From Treponema sp. (GTDB lineage Bacteria; Spirochaetota; Spirochaetia; Treponematales; Breznakiellaceae), in contig JAISOR010000170.1 of the NCBI GenBank assembly GCA_031275535.1, positions 1-23,621 on the forward strand: 23,621 bases of DNA. The letters run 5' to 3'. The position numbers were made by a program, and so were the translations under genes. Of this stretch, positions 14,981 to 22,533 are shown piece after piece. Numbering within the stretch: the first letter of the stretch is position 1; each line of letters begins with the position of its first letter. The notes beneath the pieces were generated by a model, which saw only the letters and a program-made list of their open reading frames with translations, did not search any database and had not been told where the DNA came from.

Positions 14981-15009
14981 ACTATACCATATTTTTGACA
15001 ACTTGTCAA
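14981..15009 (-). promoter_or_regulatory. Antitoxin-toxin promoter with palindromic operator
   Basis: On the - strand TTGACA (15009-15004) and TATAGT (14986-14981) are 17 bases apart. The -35 is half of a perfect palindrome, TTGACAACTTGTCAA (14995-15009), well placed for antitoxin binding to block RNA polymerase. The predicted start falls on or next to the A of the antitoxin ATG. Confidence 0.85.
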
Positions 15010-15027
15010 GATCGGGTTTTTGACAGG

Positions 15028-15067
15028 TTTTTGAGACATTTTTATACTTTTTGAGACATTTTTATAC
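15028..15067. repeat. Two exact tandem copies of a 20-bp AT-rich unit
   Basis: The unit TTTTTGAGACATTTTTATAC occurs at 15028-15047 and 15048-15067 without a mismatch. The second copy contains the stop codon and last codon of the nucleotidyltransferase/HepT relic. A related GTTTTTGACAG lies just before the first copy. Confidence 0.9.
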
Positions 15068-15561
15068 TATAAATAAACTCAAATTTTCTTTTAAAATTTT
15101 CCACATATTTTCAATTTGTTTTACTAAATTTTCCATTCTGGTCCATTCAAGTTGGAATCCATAGGTGTGCCTTATAAAATGCCTGAATTTTAGATATTCT
15201 TCCATGCTTTCCTGTAATTCTTTTGGGAATATAGCTTTTCTGCTCTCATTTGATACAAAAGCCTTTTCCAATCCAAGTTCAATAACTTCTCCCAAGGAAT
15301 TCAAAAGATTATAAAAATCCCTTTGAAAATCAAAATCAACAAGATCTACTCTGTTTGACAATTCCTTATCCAAATGCGCGTATACTTTAAAAAATCTCTG
15401 GGGCGGTAATCCTGATATTCCAATATCAATATCAGAATTTTCATGAATTTTACCGGTTACCATTGATCCAAATAAATGGCCTGACAACCTTCATTTCTGA
15501 GTAACTCTATCGCTTTTTTTATGTCTTCCCGATAGTTTTCAGGGATTTTTTCAAGGTTCAT
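15062..15561 (-). pseudogene. Frameshifted MntA-type nucleotidyltransferase joined to a HepT-like HEPN segment
   Basis: From the ATG at 15561 a reading frame encodes the usual start of a minimal nucleotidyltransferase (NLEKIPENYREDIKKAIELL ... EGCQAIYL) and stops at 15457. The next frame, from about 15475, continues with the active site LFGSMVTG...SDIDIG, an exact GSx10DxD motif, and a later Asp (VDLVDFD). The expected join, AIYLFGS, is broken at an (ATTT)2 sequence (15477-15470); one more ATTT unit would restore the frame to about 167 codons. After the nucleotidyltransferase fold the same frame enters EEYLKFRHFIRHTYGFQLEWTRMENLV, the C-terminal part of a HepT-like HEPN toxin with an intact RX4HXY motif (Arg102, His107, Tyr109 in the 141-codon frame opening at 15487). 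The N-terminal half of HepT is missing. In HepT/MntA pairs these are separate proteins, MntA AMPylating HepT; here they look fused by deletion and then frameshifted. Confidence 0.72.
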
Positions 15562-15591
15562 GCTAACATTTCACTATTTTTTCCAAATTTT

Positions 15592-15597
15592 TGTCAA
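15592..15597 (-). promoter_or_regulatory. -35-like box before the nucleotidyltransferase relic
   Basis: TTGACA on the - strand (15597-15592) is followed after 18 bases by TGAAAT (15573-15568), six bases before the ATG at 15561. As with the neighbouring antitoxin there is no Shine-Dalgarno sequence, which would fit a leaderless message. The -10 is weak. Confidence 0.35.
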
Positions 15598-15620
15598 TGA
15601 GGTCTCCTATCGTAAGGGAT

Positions 15621-17423
15621 TTAAAGCTCAGAAGAATCCCCATCCCCGGCGGCGGTGGAAAGGACCCTTGTTTCCCCGGCCCCAAAGGCTACCCAGCGGG
15701 TTTCCCAGGGCTCCAGGCCCAGGGTCCGCGGCAGGGGCCCCCCGGGGGGACAGAGCCCCGGCGGAAGGTCCAGGGCCGCCGGATTGGAGGCCAGGTTCTG
15801 GACGCAGAGGACCCGGCGGCCCTCCGGGGCCGGCCCCCGGAGCAGGGCAAAGACCGCGCCGCCGGCATCCAGGGCCTGCTGGGGCACATCGGGGTTAAAG
15901 GCCGCTTCCCGCCGCCGGAAGCCCAGCAGCCGGTTGAAACCCCGGTATACATGGGACCGGAAGGAGGCGGGATCATCCAGCTCTTTTTCCACCCCGCCGA
16001 TGGGGGGCCTTTCCCGGTTGATGGCCCGGTTAAAGCCCAGGAGCCCCGGCCCTTCCTTCCAGGCCTCCGAACCGATCCAACTGTGAAAATACACCGCCGG
16101 CAGCCCCGAAAGGGCCAGAAGCACCCCCTGGGTGGCCAGGAAGGCCCGGGCCCGCAGTTCCGGCGGGCCCAGGGATTCGGGGGCGCTTATGCTGGGGTAG
16201 GAGCAGTTAAGCTCATAGGGCACGGGGCCCTCCGGGCTTGCCTTATAGGAGATCAGCCCCCCCCGGTTCCGGGCCTCCTCCAGGGTTGCGGCAAAGGCGG
16301 CTTCATCCACCAGGCCCTTGGCGGGGGTAAGCCCCACCCCGTCGTGGCTGGCAAGGAAATTCAGAAAAAGGCAGCCCCTTTCCGGCCCCGGCAGGCTCCG
16401 GGCCCAGGCGCGGAGGGGACCGGCGTCCCCCGAAACCGCCGCATGGAGGACCAGGGGGGGAAGGGCAAAATTGTAGACCATGTGGGCCTCGTCCCGGCTG
16501 CCAAAATAGGAGATATTCTGTTCATGGGGTACATTAGTTTCGGTCAGGATCAGAATATCCAAGCCCAGGGCGTCGATAATAGCCCGGAAGAGTTTTACCA
16601 CCCCATGGGTTTTGGGATGGTGCAGGCAGGGGGTCCCATCCTCTTTCCATAAATAGGCAATAGCGTCGAGGCGTACTATTTTAGCGCCCCGCCGGACATA
16701 TTCCAGAAATATCTTGACAAATTCCAGCAGGACCCGGGGATTGGAAAAATCATAATCCGCCTGATCCGCGCTAAAGGTAGTCCAGACCCAGATCCCGGAA
16801 CCGTCTTTCCGGGTAAAGGGGCTCAGCAGGGGATGGGTCCGGGGCCGGACCACGGCAGAATAGTCATAATCCGCGGATCTGGTGATATACCAGCCGGCGT
16901 ATTCCTCTTCCCGGGCCAGGAAACCCTTGAACCAGGGACTCTGCACGCTTCCGTGGTTTACCACAAAATCGAAGACCGGTTTAAACTGACGGCCCAGGGC
17001 CGCGATGTCGTCCCAGGTTCCAAACCGGGGGTCCACTTTCCGGTAATCGATAACCGAAAAACCGTCGTCCGAGGAATAGGGGTGGAAGGGGAGGATATGC
17101 AGATAGGAAAAGCTCCCCCGGTTCCGCCTGGCCAGAAACCGGGACAGCCGGATAAGGCCCGTCTCTTCCGGGCCGGGGCCCTCCGGCCCCCCGGTCCCCG
17201 GCTCTGTCCCCCCGGCGGCAAGCATATCCCCGTAGGCGATAAGCAGGGCGTCCCCGGCGGTGATGGGACAACTCCCGCCGGACGGCTCCGGGGAAACCGC
17301 TTCCCGGCCCGGAAAGGCCTCTTCCAGAATATCCATCAACTTGGGATACACCTCATCCGCGGCCCTATCCCCGTAGATAAAACGGAGCAGGGCCTTGATC
17401 CTCTTCCCATCATCGGCTTTCAT
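15621..17423 (-). CDS. GH13_18 sugar phosphorylase, probable glucosylglycerate phosphorylase
   Basis: Enzymes of GH13 subfamily 18 phosphorolyse alpha-glucosides such as sucrose or 2-O-glucosylglycerate, releasing glucose-1-phosphate. The 600-residue protein has the clan motifs: FVVNHGS (from 153), RLDAIAYLWKEDGTPC with nucleophile Asp253, LTETNVPH with acid/base Glu295, and FLASHDGVG with transition-state Asp361. HILPFHPYSSDDGFSVIDY (109-127) is characteristic of the subfamily. The YLWKE-GT-C and KTH segments after the nucleophile match the glucosylglycerate branch better than true sucrose phosphorylases; this is from memory of motifs, so substrate is tentative. The ATG at 17423 is preceded by GGGGGAGG at good spacing. 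Residues about 71-88 are a Gly/Pro/Glu low-complexity insertion. No transporter or kinase lies next to it. Confidence 0.85.
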   Translation of the reverse strand: MKADDGKRIKALLRFIYGDRAADEVYPKLMDILEEAFPGREAVSPEPSGGSCPITAGDALLIAYGDMLAAGGTEPGTGGPEGPGPEETGLIRLSRFLARRNRGSFSYLHILPFHPYSSDDGFSVIDYRKVDPRFGTWDDIAALGRQFKPVFDFVVNHGSVQSPWFKGFLAREEEYAGWYITRSADYDYSAVVRPRTHPLLSPFTRKDGSGIWVWTTFSADQADYDFSNPRVLLEFVKIFLEYVRRGAKIVRLDAIAYLWKEDGTPCLHHPKTHGVVKLFRAIIDALGLDILILTETNVPHEQNISYFGSRDEAHMVYNFALPPLVLHAAVSGDAGPLRAWARSLPGPERGCLFLNFLASHDGVGLTPAKGLVDEAAFAATLEEARNRGGLISYKASPEGPVPYELNCSYPSISAPESLGPPELRARAFLATQGVLLALSGLPAVYFHSWIGSEAWKEGPGLLGFNRAINRERPPIGGVEKELDDPASFRSHVYRGFNRLLGFRRREAAFNPDVPQQALDAGGAVFALLRGPAPEGRRVLCVQNLASNPAALDLPPGLCPPGGPLPRTLGLEPWETRWVAFGAGETRVLSTAAGDGDSSEL

Positions 17424-17439
17424 ATAGGCCTCCCCCTTA

Positions 17440-17468
17440 ATCTTACCCCATAGCCCGGGATATCTCAA
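17440..17468 (-). promoter_or_regulatory. Probable promoter of the GH13 gene
   Basis: TTGAGA (17468-17463) and TAAGAT (17445-17440) on the - strand are 17 bases apart, close upstream of the strong GGGGGAGG ribosome binding site. The AT-rich gap from here to 17639 shows no further feature that I can support. Confidence 0.55.
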
Positions 17469-17639
17469 CAAAAAAGAGCGCCAGACCCAGGGTGGGTGTG
17501 GATAAAGGCATTTGAGTTTAATCTCGTGACCCTATTATTCATTAAATGTAAAAAAAACTCGTATTGTAAAAAAAAATCCTAATATTTATTTCCATTACAA
17601 ACTACAAATAAAACAGATCATTTAAAAAAAGGTATTCGG

Positions 17640-18395
17640 ATGAGTAATCTTATTGTTATGGCATGGGCCCTGTCATTGGGATTTGTGCCAAATTCGTCGC
17701 TTAAAATAAGCAACAATTCATCAATAGAGGCTTCCAATTTTCAGGTCCAGAACTTGGGGGTTGGTTTTTATCTTGCAGACTGTATATGTATTTATACCAC
17801 CGTCGAAATTCGGGAGACCAAAAATCAGGATATTTATTTTGATCCCTTCCGCAGCGATTTCCTGATAGGAGGATCGATCTATTTTAAGAACCTTTCACTG
17901 GGCGTTTCACACGAATGTAATCATGATATTGTGACGAACACGAAGCTTCATAAGTATAATGGCTGGGAAGCGTCATTTGAAAAAGTGTATCTAAACTATA
18001 CCATACCCATTTACACAGATTGGGGAATAACCATAACTCCGTCAATCACGCTGGCGGATCAATTTGTTGAAAAGGTGCGCATAAAAAGCAACAATGAAAA
18101 TAAATATTTTGGTTATAACGCCATATCTGTTTCGCCAAACATTTTTTTCTCGGAACTCCGGCTTGAAGTGGAATTTTTATGTCTGCGATCCCGTATAGCG
18201 TTTCAGGCGGGGTATACAACTCATAATAATAGCCGTGCGTATACCCAATTCGAACTAGGGGCGGAACTGTTTTATAAAAACATTTCCCTGGGCCTTGATT
18301 ATATCAAAAGAAAAAATATGCAAAAAAATGCGGGCTACTCATTAGAGGGGCTGGTGCTGTTTATCCGGTTCCGGGGAAAATCGGGCCTGTTGTGA
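17640..18395 (+). CDS. Beta-rich envelope-like protein of unknown function
   Basis: The 251-residue protein has a hydrophobic start (MSNLIVMAWALSLGFV) that may act as a signal sequence. A series of short alternating hydrophobic strands with aromatic belts follows (FLIGGSIYFKNLSLGVS, VYLNYTIPIY, GITITPSITLADQF, LRLEVEFLCLRSRIAFQAGY, YTQFELGAELFYKNISLGLDYI), the pattern of an outer-membrane beta-barrel. An unusual HECNHD cluster is at 91-96, in a position that could be a metal or active site. I do not recognise the family; lipid-A-modifying barrels were considered but their motifs do not match. AAAGG lies about ten bases before the ATG. It is strikingly more AT-rich than its neighbours, has its own strong terminator, and stands as a single-gene unit, suggesting transfer. 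Confidence 0.65.
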   Translation: MSNLIVMAWALSLGFVPNSSLKISNNSSIEASNFQVQNLGVGFYLADCICIYTTVEIRETKNQDIYFDPFRSDFLIGGSIYFKNLSLGVSHECNHDIVTNTKLHKYNGWEASFEKVYLNYTIPIYTDWGITITPSITLADQFVEKVRIKSNNENKYFGYNAISVSPNIFFSELRLEVEFLCLRSRIAFQAGYTTHNNSRAYTQFELGAELFYKNISLGLDYIKRKNMQKNAGYSLEGLVLFIRFRGKSGLL

Positions 18396-18407
18396 TCGGA
18401 ATGGTTC

Positions 18408-18435
18408 GGGGGGAACTGATCTCCCCCCTAGCTTT
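18408..18435 (+). terminator. Intrinsic terminator after the beta-rich protein gene
   Basis: GGGGGGA (18408-18414) and TCCCCCC (18422-18428) form a 7-bp stem with a 7-base loop, followed by TAGCTTTTT. Good spacing and a T5 run give a clear intrinsic terminator. Confidence 0.85.
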
Positions 18436-18466
18436 TTAAGCCCCCTTCGGGTAAACTAAAATTCTT

Positions 18467-19867
18467 ATGTCTCTGTTGCGGAAATGGGGCCGGGGTTTTG
18501 CTGTTCTTTTTCCTGCCCTTATGGTCATGCTTGCCTTTTCTTCCTGTTCCCGGCTTTTGGGCTGGGGGGTACTGTTGTGGTCCCTGGAGGACCCGGCCAT
18601 TCCCTCCGGCACGGTGTTGCCGGTGTATATCCGATCCAACATAGACCAGGTATGGGTTGCGGGGATTCCCGGCGCCTTTAAGACTCCCGGTATTGAAATA
18701 GATAAGTTTGAAATTCCCCTCTGGCAATTAGAATTAGTGGGGGGGAAAGGGGCGGCGGAAAAAAGGGCGGCGGCCTTCTCCGAATTTGCCCTGACCTATG
18801 CGGAAACCATGCAGGACGGCCTGCCCATCCGGGACAATCCCGATAACAGCGCCCGGCGGGTCTACCGCTTAAAAATAGGCCAGATCGTCAAGGTCCTGGC
18901 CCGGGTTCCGGGGAACCCCGCCATAAGCGCCTCGGGGGATCCCCTTCCGGGGGAATGGTACCAGGTCCTTACCGAAGACGGAACCACGGGGTACTGTTTT
19001 TCCTACCGGCTTACGTTCTTCGAACACGAAGGGGGGCCCCTGGCAATCAGCCGGGCATCGGAGGAAAAGGTGGAGGACCCCGATCTTGACCTGGTCCTGT
19101 CCAAAACCTGGTCCCCCGACTGGTACGGCGCCATGGTATCCTCAAGAAAAATAGATCTGGAGGACCTCTCAAGGAAGTGGTATTTTTCTCCCGGCCAGGA
19201 CTCGGGGCTTGCCCATATATACCTGCCGGCGGTGGACAAGATCTTTTCCTATACCGCCATCCGGCCCCTGGGGAACCGTTCCTGGCGTTTTGAAGGCGCC
19301 CCCCTGCAGATGAGCCTCCGTTCCGATACCACCCTGGCGGTACAGTATACCGAAAGCGGCGGAACCCCCCGGACTCTGCTTTTTGTGGCCCTTTCCATGG
19401 ATGTGGAGGATCTTATCATCCAGGAAACGGAACGCCGGGCCGCCCTGTTTCAAACGATTTATACCCAGGGACCGGTCTTTTCCAGCGCCAATTACGGGAC
19501 CCTCTCTTTTTCGGAGGAGGGAAAATTTTCCTGGACCGGTTATGAACGCCTGGTACCCCAGGTTATCCCCCCCTTAACCGCGGGAACGGGGCAGGTGGTA
19601 ATGGGCCTGTTCCTGGCCGCGTCCCTGGAAGACCGCTACAACGGGGCCTTTTCCTTCAGGTTTGGGGGGATAGAAACCGCCGGCGGGGCGGCGGAGGCCG
19701 GCGGGACCGTACACTTCATGTATACCCTGGACAGCCAGGGGCTCCGAATGGAATACGTGAGCCCGGAAAACATAGAGGGGGTCACCGTTACCCGGCGGGC
19801 CGCGTCCCCCATGGTTATCTATTTCTTCAGGGCTGCCAATCAGTGGCTTGAAATGCCGCTGGAGTAA
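18467..19867 (+). CDS. Lipoprotein with bacterial SH3-like domain
   Basis: The 466-residue protein starts with a lipoprotein signal (SLLRKWGRGFAVLFPALMVMLAFSSC, lipobox cysteine at residue 27). Residues about 110-185 look like a bacterial SH3 module: GLPIRDNPDNSARRVYRLKIGQIVKVLARV ... GEWYQVLTEDGTTGYCFSYRLTFFE, the pattern that binds cell-wall peptides or serves as a protein-binding module. The remaining 280 residues are beta-rich with no enzymatic motif known to me. Treponemes carry similar SH3-containing lipoproteins of unknown role. There is no clear Shine-Dalgarno sequence before the ATG; TAAACT and TAAAAT boxes lie within 20 bases upstream, so a leaderless message is possible. The ABC-F gene begins two bases after its stop, so they are co-transcribed. 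Confidence 0.8.
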   Translation: MSLLRKWGRGFAVLFPALMVMLAFSSCSRLLGWGVLLWSLEDPAIPSGTVLPVYIRSNIDQVWVAGIPGAFKTPGIEIDKFEIPLWQLELVGGKGAAEKRAAAFSEFALTYAETMQDGLPIRDNPDNSARRVYRLKIGQIVKVLARVPGNPAISASGDPLPGEWYQVLTEDGTTGYCFSYRLTFFEHEGGPLAISRASEEKVEDPDLDLVLSKTWSPDWYGAMVSSRKIDLEDLSRKWYFSPGQDSGLAHIYLPAVDKIFSYTAIRPLGNRSWRFEGAPLQMSLRSDTTLAVQYTESGGTPRTLLFVALSMDVEDLIIQETERRAALFQTIYTQGPVFSSANYGTLSFSEEGKFSWTGYERLVPQVIPPLTAGTGQVVMGLFLAASLEDRYNGAFSFRFGGIETAGGAAEAGGTVHFMYTLDSQGLRMEYVSPENIEGVTVTRRAASPMVIYFFRAANQWLEMPLE

Positions 19868-19869
19868 CC

Positions 19870-21906
19870 ATGGCCTTTGTCCAATTTACCAAGGTTTCCC
19901 TGGCCTTTGGGGACCGGGACATCCTTAAAGAGGTGAACCTTAACCTGTCCGCCGGGTCCCGGGCAAGCCTGGCGGGGGTCAACGGGTCCGGGAAATCTAC
20001 ATTGATGAAGATTATCGCGGGAAAACTCGCCGCCGATTCGGGGGAACGGGCGGTTCAAAAGGGATGCCGCGTCTCTTACCTCCCCCAGTCCGGAATCGTC
20101 CATCGGGGCAGGACCCTGCGGGAAGAGGCGGAAACCGCCTATGGCGAGATCCTCTCCCTGCTTCAGGAGATGGAAACCATAGGCAGAACCCTGGAAAGCG
20201 CCGTGTCCGACGACGGCCCCACGGCGGCCCTGCTTGGGGAATACCACCGGATCCAGGAGAGGGTGGAAAATTCCGGTTATTATTCCCGGGCCCAGAATAT
20301 AGCCATGGTTCTGGAAGGGCTCGGTTTTTCTTCCGCCGATATGGACCGGCAGGCGGAGGAATTCTCCGGGGGCTGGCAGATGCGGATCGCCCTGGCAAAG
20401 ATCCTTCTGGAGCGGCCGGACATTCTGCTCCTGGACGAGCCCACCAATTACCTGGACATTGAGGCCCGTTCCTGGCTGGAAGCGTGGCTTAAAAATTTTA
20501 CCGGGGGCTATCTCCTGGTTTCCCATGATCGTTACTTTCTGGACGTAACCGTTACTGAAGTGTACGAACTCTTCCAGGGGCGGCTCAAACGGTATGCGGG
20601 AAACTATACGGACTACGAGAAGCTCCGCCAAACCGAGTTGGAGAGCCTCATGAAACGCTATGCGGCCCAGCAGGAGGAAATCGCCCGGGCGGAGGATCTG
20701 ATCCGCCGTTTCCGGTACAAGGCTACCAAGGCCGCCATGGTACAGGAACGGATAAAGAAGCTCGAAAAGATGGAACGCCAGGGGCTGCGGATCGAGATTC
20801 CCGAAAATCTTAAAAAGATCAGCATCACCTTTCCGCCGCCCCCCCATGCGGGCCGGGTGGCCCTGACCCTGGAGAAGATCGGGAAAAGCTACGGATCCCG
20901 GCGGGTCCTTGCCGGCCTGGACCTGGTGCTGGAATCGGGGGAAAAACTGGTGGTCGTGGGCCGGAACGGGGCGGGAAAAACCACCCTCCTGCGGATCATC
21001 TCCGGGATGGACCGGGATTTTGAGGGCCTCCTGAATTATGGCACCGGTATCGTACCGGGTTATTTTTCCCAGGATGCGGCGGAAACCATGACCGGAACCG
21101 AATCGGCGCTGGAATTCATGGAAGCCGGGGCGCCCACGGAGCTTATCCCCAGGGTCCGGGATATGCTGGGGGCCTTTCTCTTCCGGGGAGACGATGTATA
21201 TAAACCCATTTCGGTCTTATCCGGGGGGGAAAAGAGCCGCCTGGCCCTGCTTAAAATGCTCTTAAAGCCCATGAACCTCCTTATCCTGGACGAACCTACC
21301 AATCACCTGGATATCCATTCCAAGGACATACTCCTGGATACCCTTAAAAAGTACACCGGAACGATTATCTTTGTTTCCCATGACCGGGCTTTTATGGAAG
21401 CCCTGTCTACGAAAACCCTGGAACTGAGCCAGAAGGTTCCCGGCGCCGCGGAACCGGCGGCATCCCGGCTTTTCTACGGGGACTATGCCTATTACCTGGA
21501 CCGGATCGAACGGGAAGGGCCGGAGGCCCCCGGAACCGCCCCGGTAACAGCCGCCGCCCCTGCGGCGGCGCCTCCGGTAAAAGAGGAACCCCCGCCGGAG
21601 AGGTCCCCCCTGCCAAAGATCATCTTGATCAAGGGGCAGGAACGCCGGGAGGCGGAAAAACAACGCCAGGCCCTCATCCGCCGGCTGGAACGGCAGGAGG
21701 CGGAGATACTCCGGTCCCTGGAAACCCTGGAGGCGGAAAAGGCCGCCCTGGAAGCAGAAATCGGACGGCCCGAGATCTATTCCAACGGGGAGAAGGCCCG
21801 GGCGGTACAGCTCAAGCTCAGTCGCGTCACCGGGAATATTGAGATAAAAACAAAGGAATGGGAAGAAAAAGCAGGGGAACTAACGCGGCGGCGCCTGCAA
21901 ATCTGA
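19870..21906 (+). CDS. ABC-F family ATPase (Uup/YdiF type)
   Basis: ABC-F proteins have two ATPase domains and no membrane part; they act on the ribosome to relieve stalling or alter antibiotic binding. In this 678-residue protein, domain 1 has Walker A GVNGSGKST (36-44), signature SGGWQ (166-170) and Walker B LLLDEP (about 186-191). Domain 2 has Walker A GRNGAGKTT (364-372), signature LSGGEKSR (from 450) and LLILDEPTNHLD. A charged interdomain linker about 270-310 (RRFRYKATKAAMVQERIKKLEKMER) is the P-site tRNA-interaction motif region. The C-terminal 100 residues are an Ala/Pro linker then a coiled coil (QALIRRLERQEAEILRSLE...), as in Uup. GGAG lies five bases before the ATG. Whether it gives resistance or is housekeeping cannot be told. 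Confidence 0.93.
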   Translation: MAFVQFTKVSLAFGDRDILKEVNLNLSAGSRASLAGVNGSGKSTLMKIIAGKLAADSGERAVQKGCRVSYLPQSGIVHRGRTLREEAETAYGEILSLLQEMETIGRTLESAVSDDGPTAALLGEYHRIQERVENSGYYSRAQNIAMVLEGLGFSSADMDRQAEEFSGGWQMRIALAKILLERPDILLLDEPTNYLDIEARSWLEAWLKNFTGGYLLVSHDRYFLDVTVTEVYELFQGRLKRYAGNYTDYEKLRQTELESLMKRYAAQQEEIARAEDLIRRFRYKATKAAMVQERIKKLEKMERQGLRIEIPENLKKISITFPPPPHAGRVALTLEKIGKSYGSRRVLAGLDLVLESGEKLVVVGRNGAGKTTLLRIISGMDRDFEGLLNYGTGIVPGYFSQDAAETMTGTESALEFMEAGAPTELIPRVRDMLGAFLFRGDDVYKPISVLSGGEKSRLALLKMLLKPMNLLILDEPTNHLDIHSKDILLDTLKKYTGTIIFVSHDRAFMEALSTKTLELSQKVPGAAEPAASRLFYGDYAYYLDRIEREGPEAPGTAPVTAAAPAAAPPVKEEPPPERSPLPKIILIKGQERREAEKQRQALIRRLERQEAEILRSLETLEAEKAALEAEIGRPEIYSNGEKARAVQLKLSRVTGNIEIKTKEWEEKAGELTRRRLQI

Positions 21907-21931
21907 AAGAACAAAACGTGCTTTGGCTTTA

Positions 21932-22393
21932 TTAGTCTATCGATATGGATAAACAAAGACCTTGATCGATAAAAATCTTGAAGGGAATACAGAGAAGCCG
22001 GGACCTCTCCTCCGGGATGACCACCAAATGGGCCCTTCCCCGTATAATATAGGGTAATGAAATAATTATTTTGTAGGTGTCTTCCAGATTTTTCTTTACA
22101 TTACCGCTAATAATATTGACAAGTTCCCCAATCATGTCAACCACATCGCTATCCAAATAGGAATGGGTCTTACCGGTTAAAATTCGGGTAATCTCCAGGG
22201 CTGTTTCCGTTTTCATAGAAATAGCCACGATTCCCCTGGTTTCACCCGTAAGCGCAATAAGGCCGCTGATATCCCAATTCAAAAAATCTTCTTTTTTCGA
22301 AAAATATACCCGCTCAGGGACCAGATCGCATTTTACAAAATCTTTAAAAACAGAAGTACAAACATCGATAAAAGGCTGTATAAATTGTTCCAT
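21932..22393 (-). CDS. cheX: CheX-type CheY-P phosphatase
   Basis: CheX dephosphorylates the response regulator CheY-P and so resets flagellar signalling; it is the main such phosphatase in spirochaetes. The 153-residue protein contains the diagnostic ExxN motif in DMIGELVNIISGNVK, Glu90 and Asn93. The surrounding mixed alpha/beta pattern (GLIALTGETRGIVAISM, TALEITRILTGK, HLVVIPEE) is that of the CheC/CheX/FliY fold with a single phosphatase helix, as in CheX rather than CheC. No cheA, cheW or cheY lies in the window, so it is detached from a che operon, or it could be a chemotaxis-unrelated paralogue. There is no Shine-Dalgarno before the ATG; TATAAC about ten bases upstream suggests a very short or absent leader. 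Convergent with the ABC-F gene, with 25 bases between. Confidence 0.85.
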   Translation of the reverse strand: MEQFIQPFIDVCTSVFKDFVKCDLVPERVYFSKKEDFLNWDISGLIALTGETRGIVAISMKTETALEITRILTGKTHSYLDSDVVDMIGELVNIISGNVKKNLEDTYKIIISLPYIIRGRAHLVVIPEERSRLLCIPFKIFIDQGLCLSISID

Positions 22394-22449
22394 AATATAG
22401 ATGTTATAGCAAAAAAGAAAGGCCCTGTATAGAAGCTCCCCGCGATGCC

Positions 22450-22478
22450 TTGAACTGGTGGAATTCTATCATTATAGT
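22450..22478 (+). promoter_or_regulatory. galE promoter
   Basis: TTGAAC (22450-22455) and TATAGT (22473-22478) are separated by 17 bases. The leader contains a small hairpin, GCCCC-CTAA-GGGGC (22486-22499), then AAGGAG (22522-22527). Confidence 0.82.
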
Positions 22479-22533
22479 TAGGATAGCCCCCTAAGGGGCC
22501 TCGAATTTCCCAACAAGAGCGAAGGAGCGTATT

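Noticed and set aside
15591..16652. + strand frame (353 codons) opposite the GH13 gene
   Set aside because: Antisense of a gene with all catalytic motifs; composition is Gly/Pro/Arg-rich noise.
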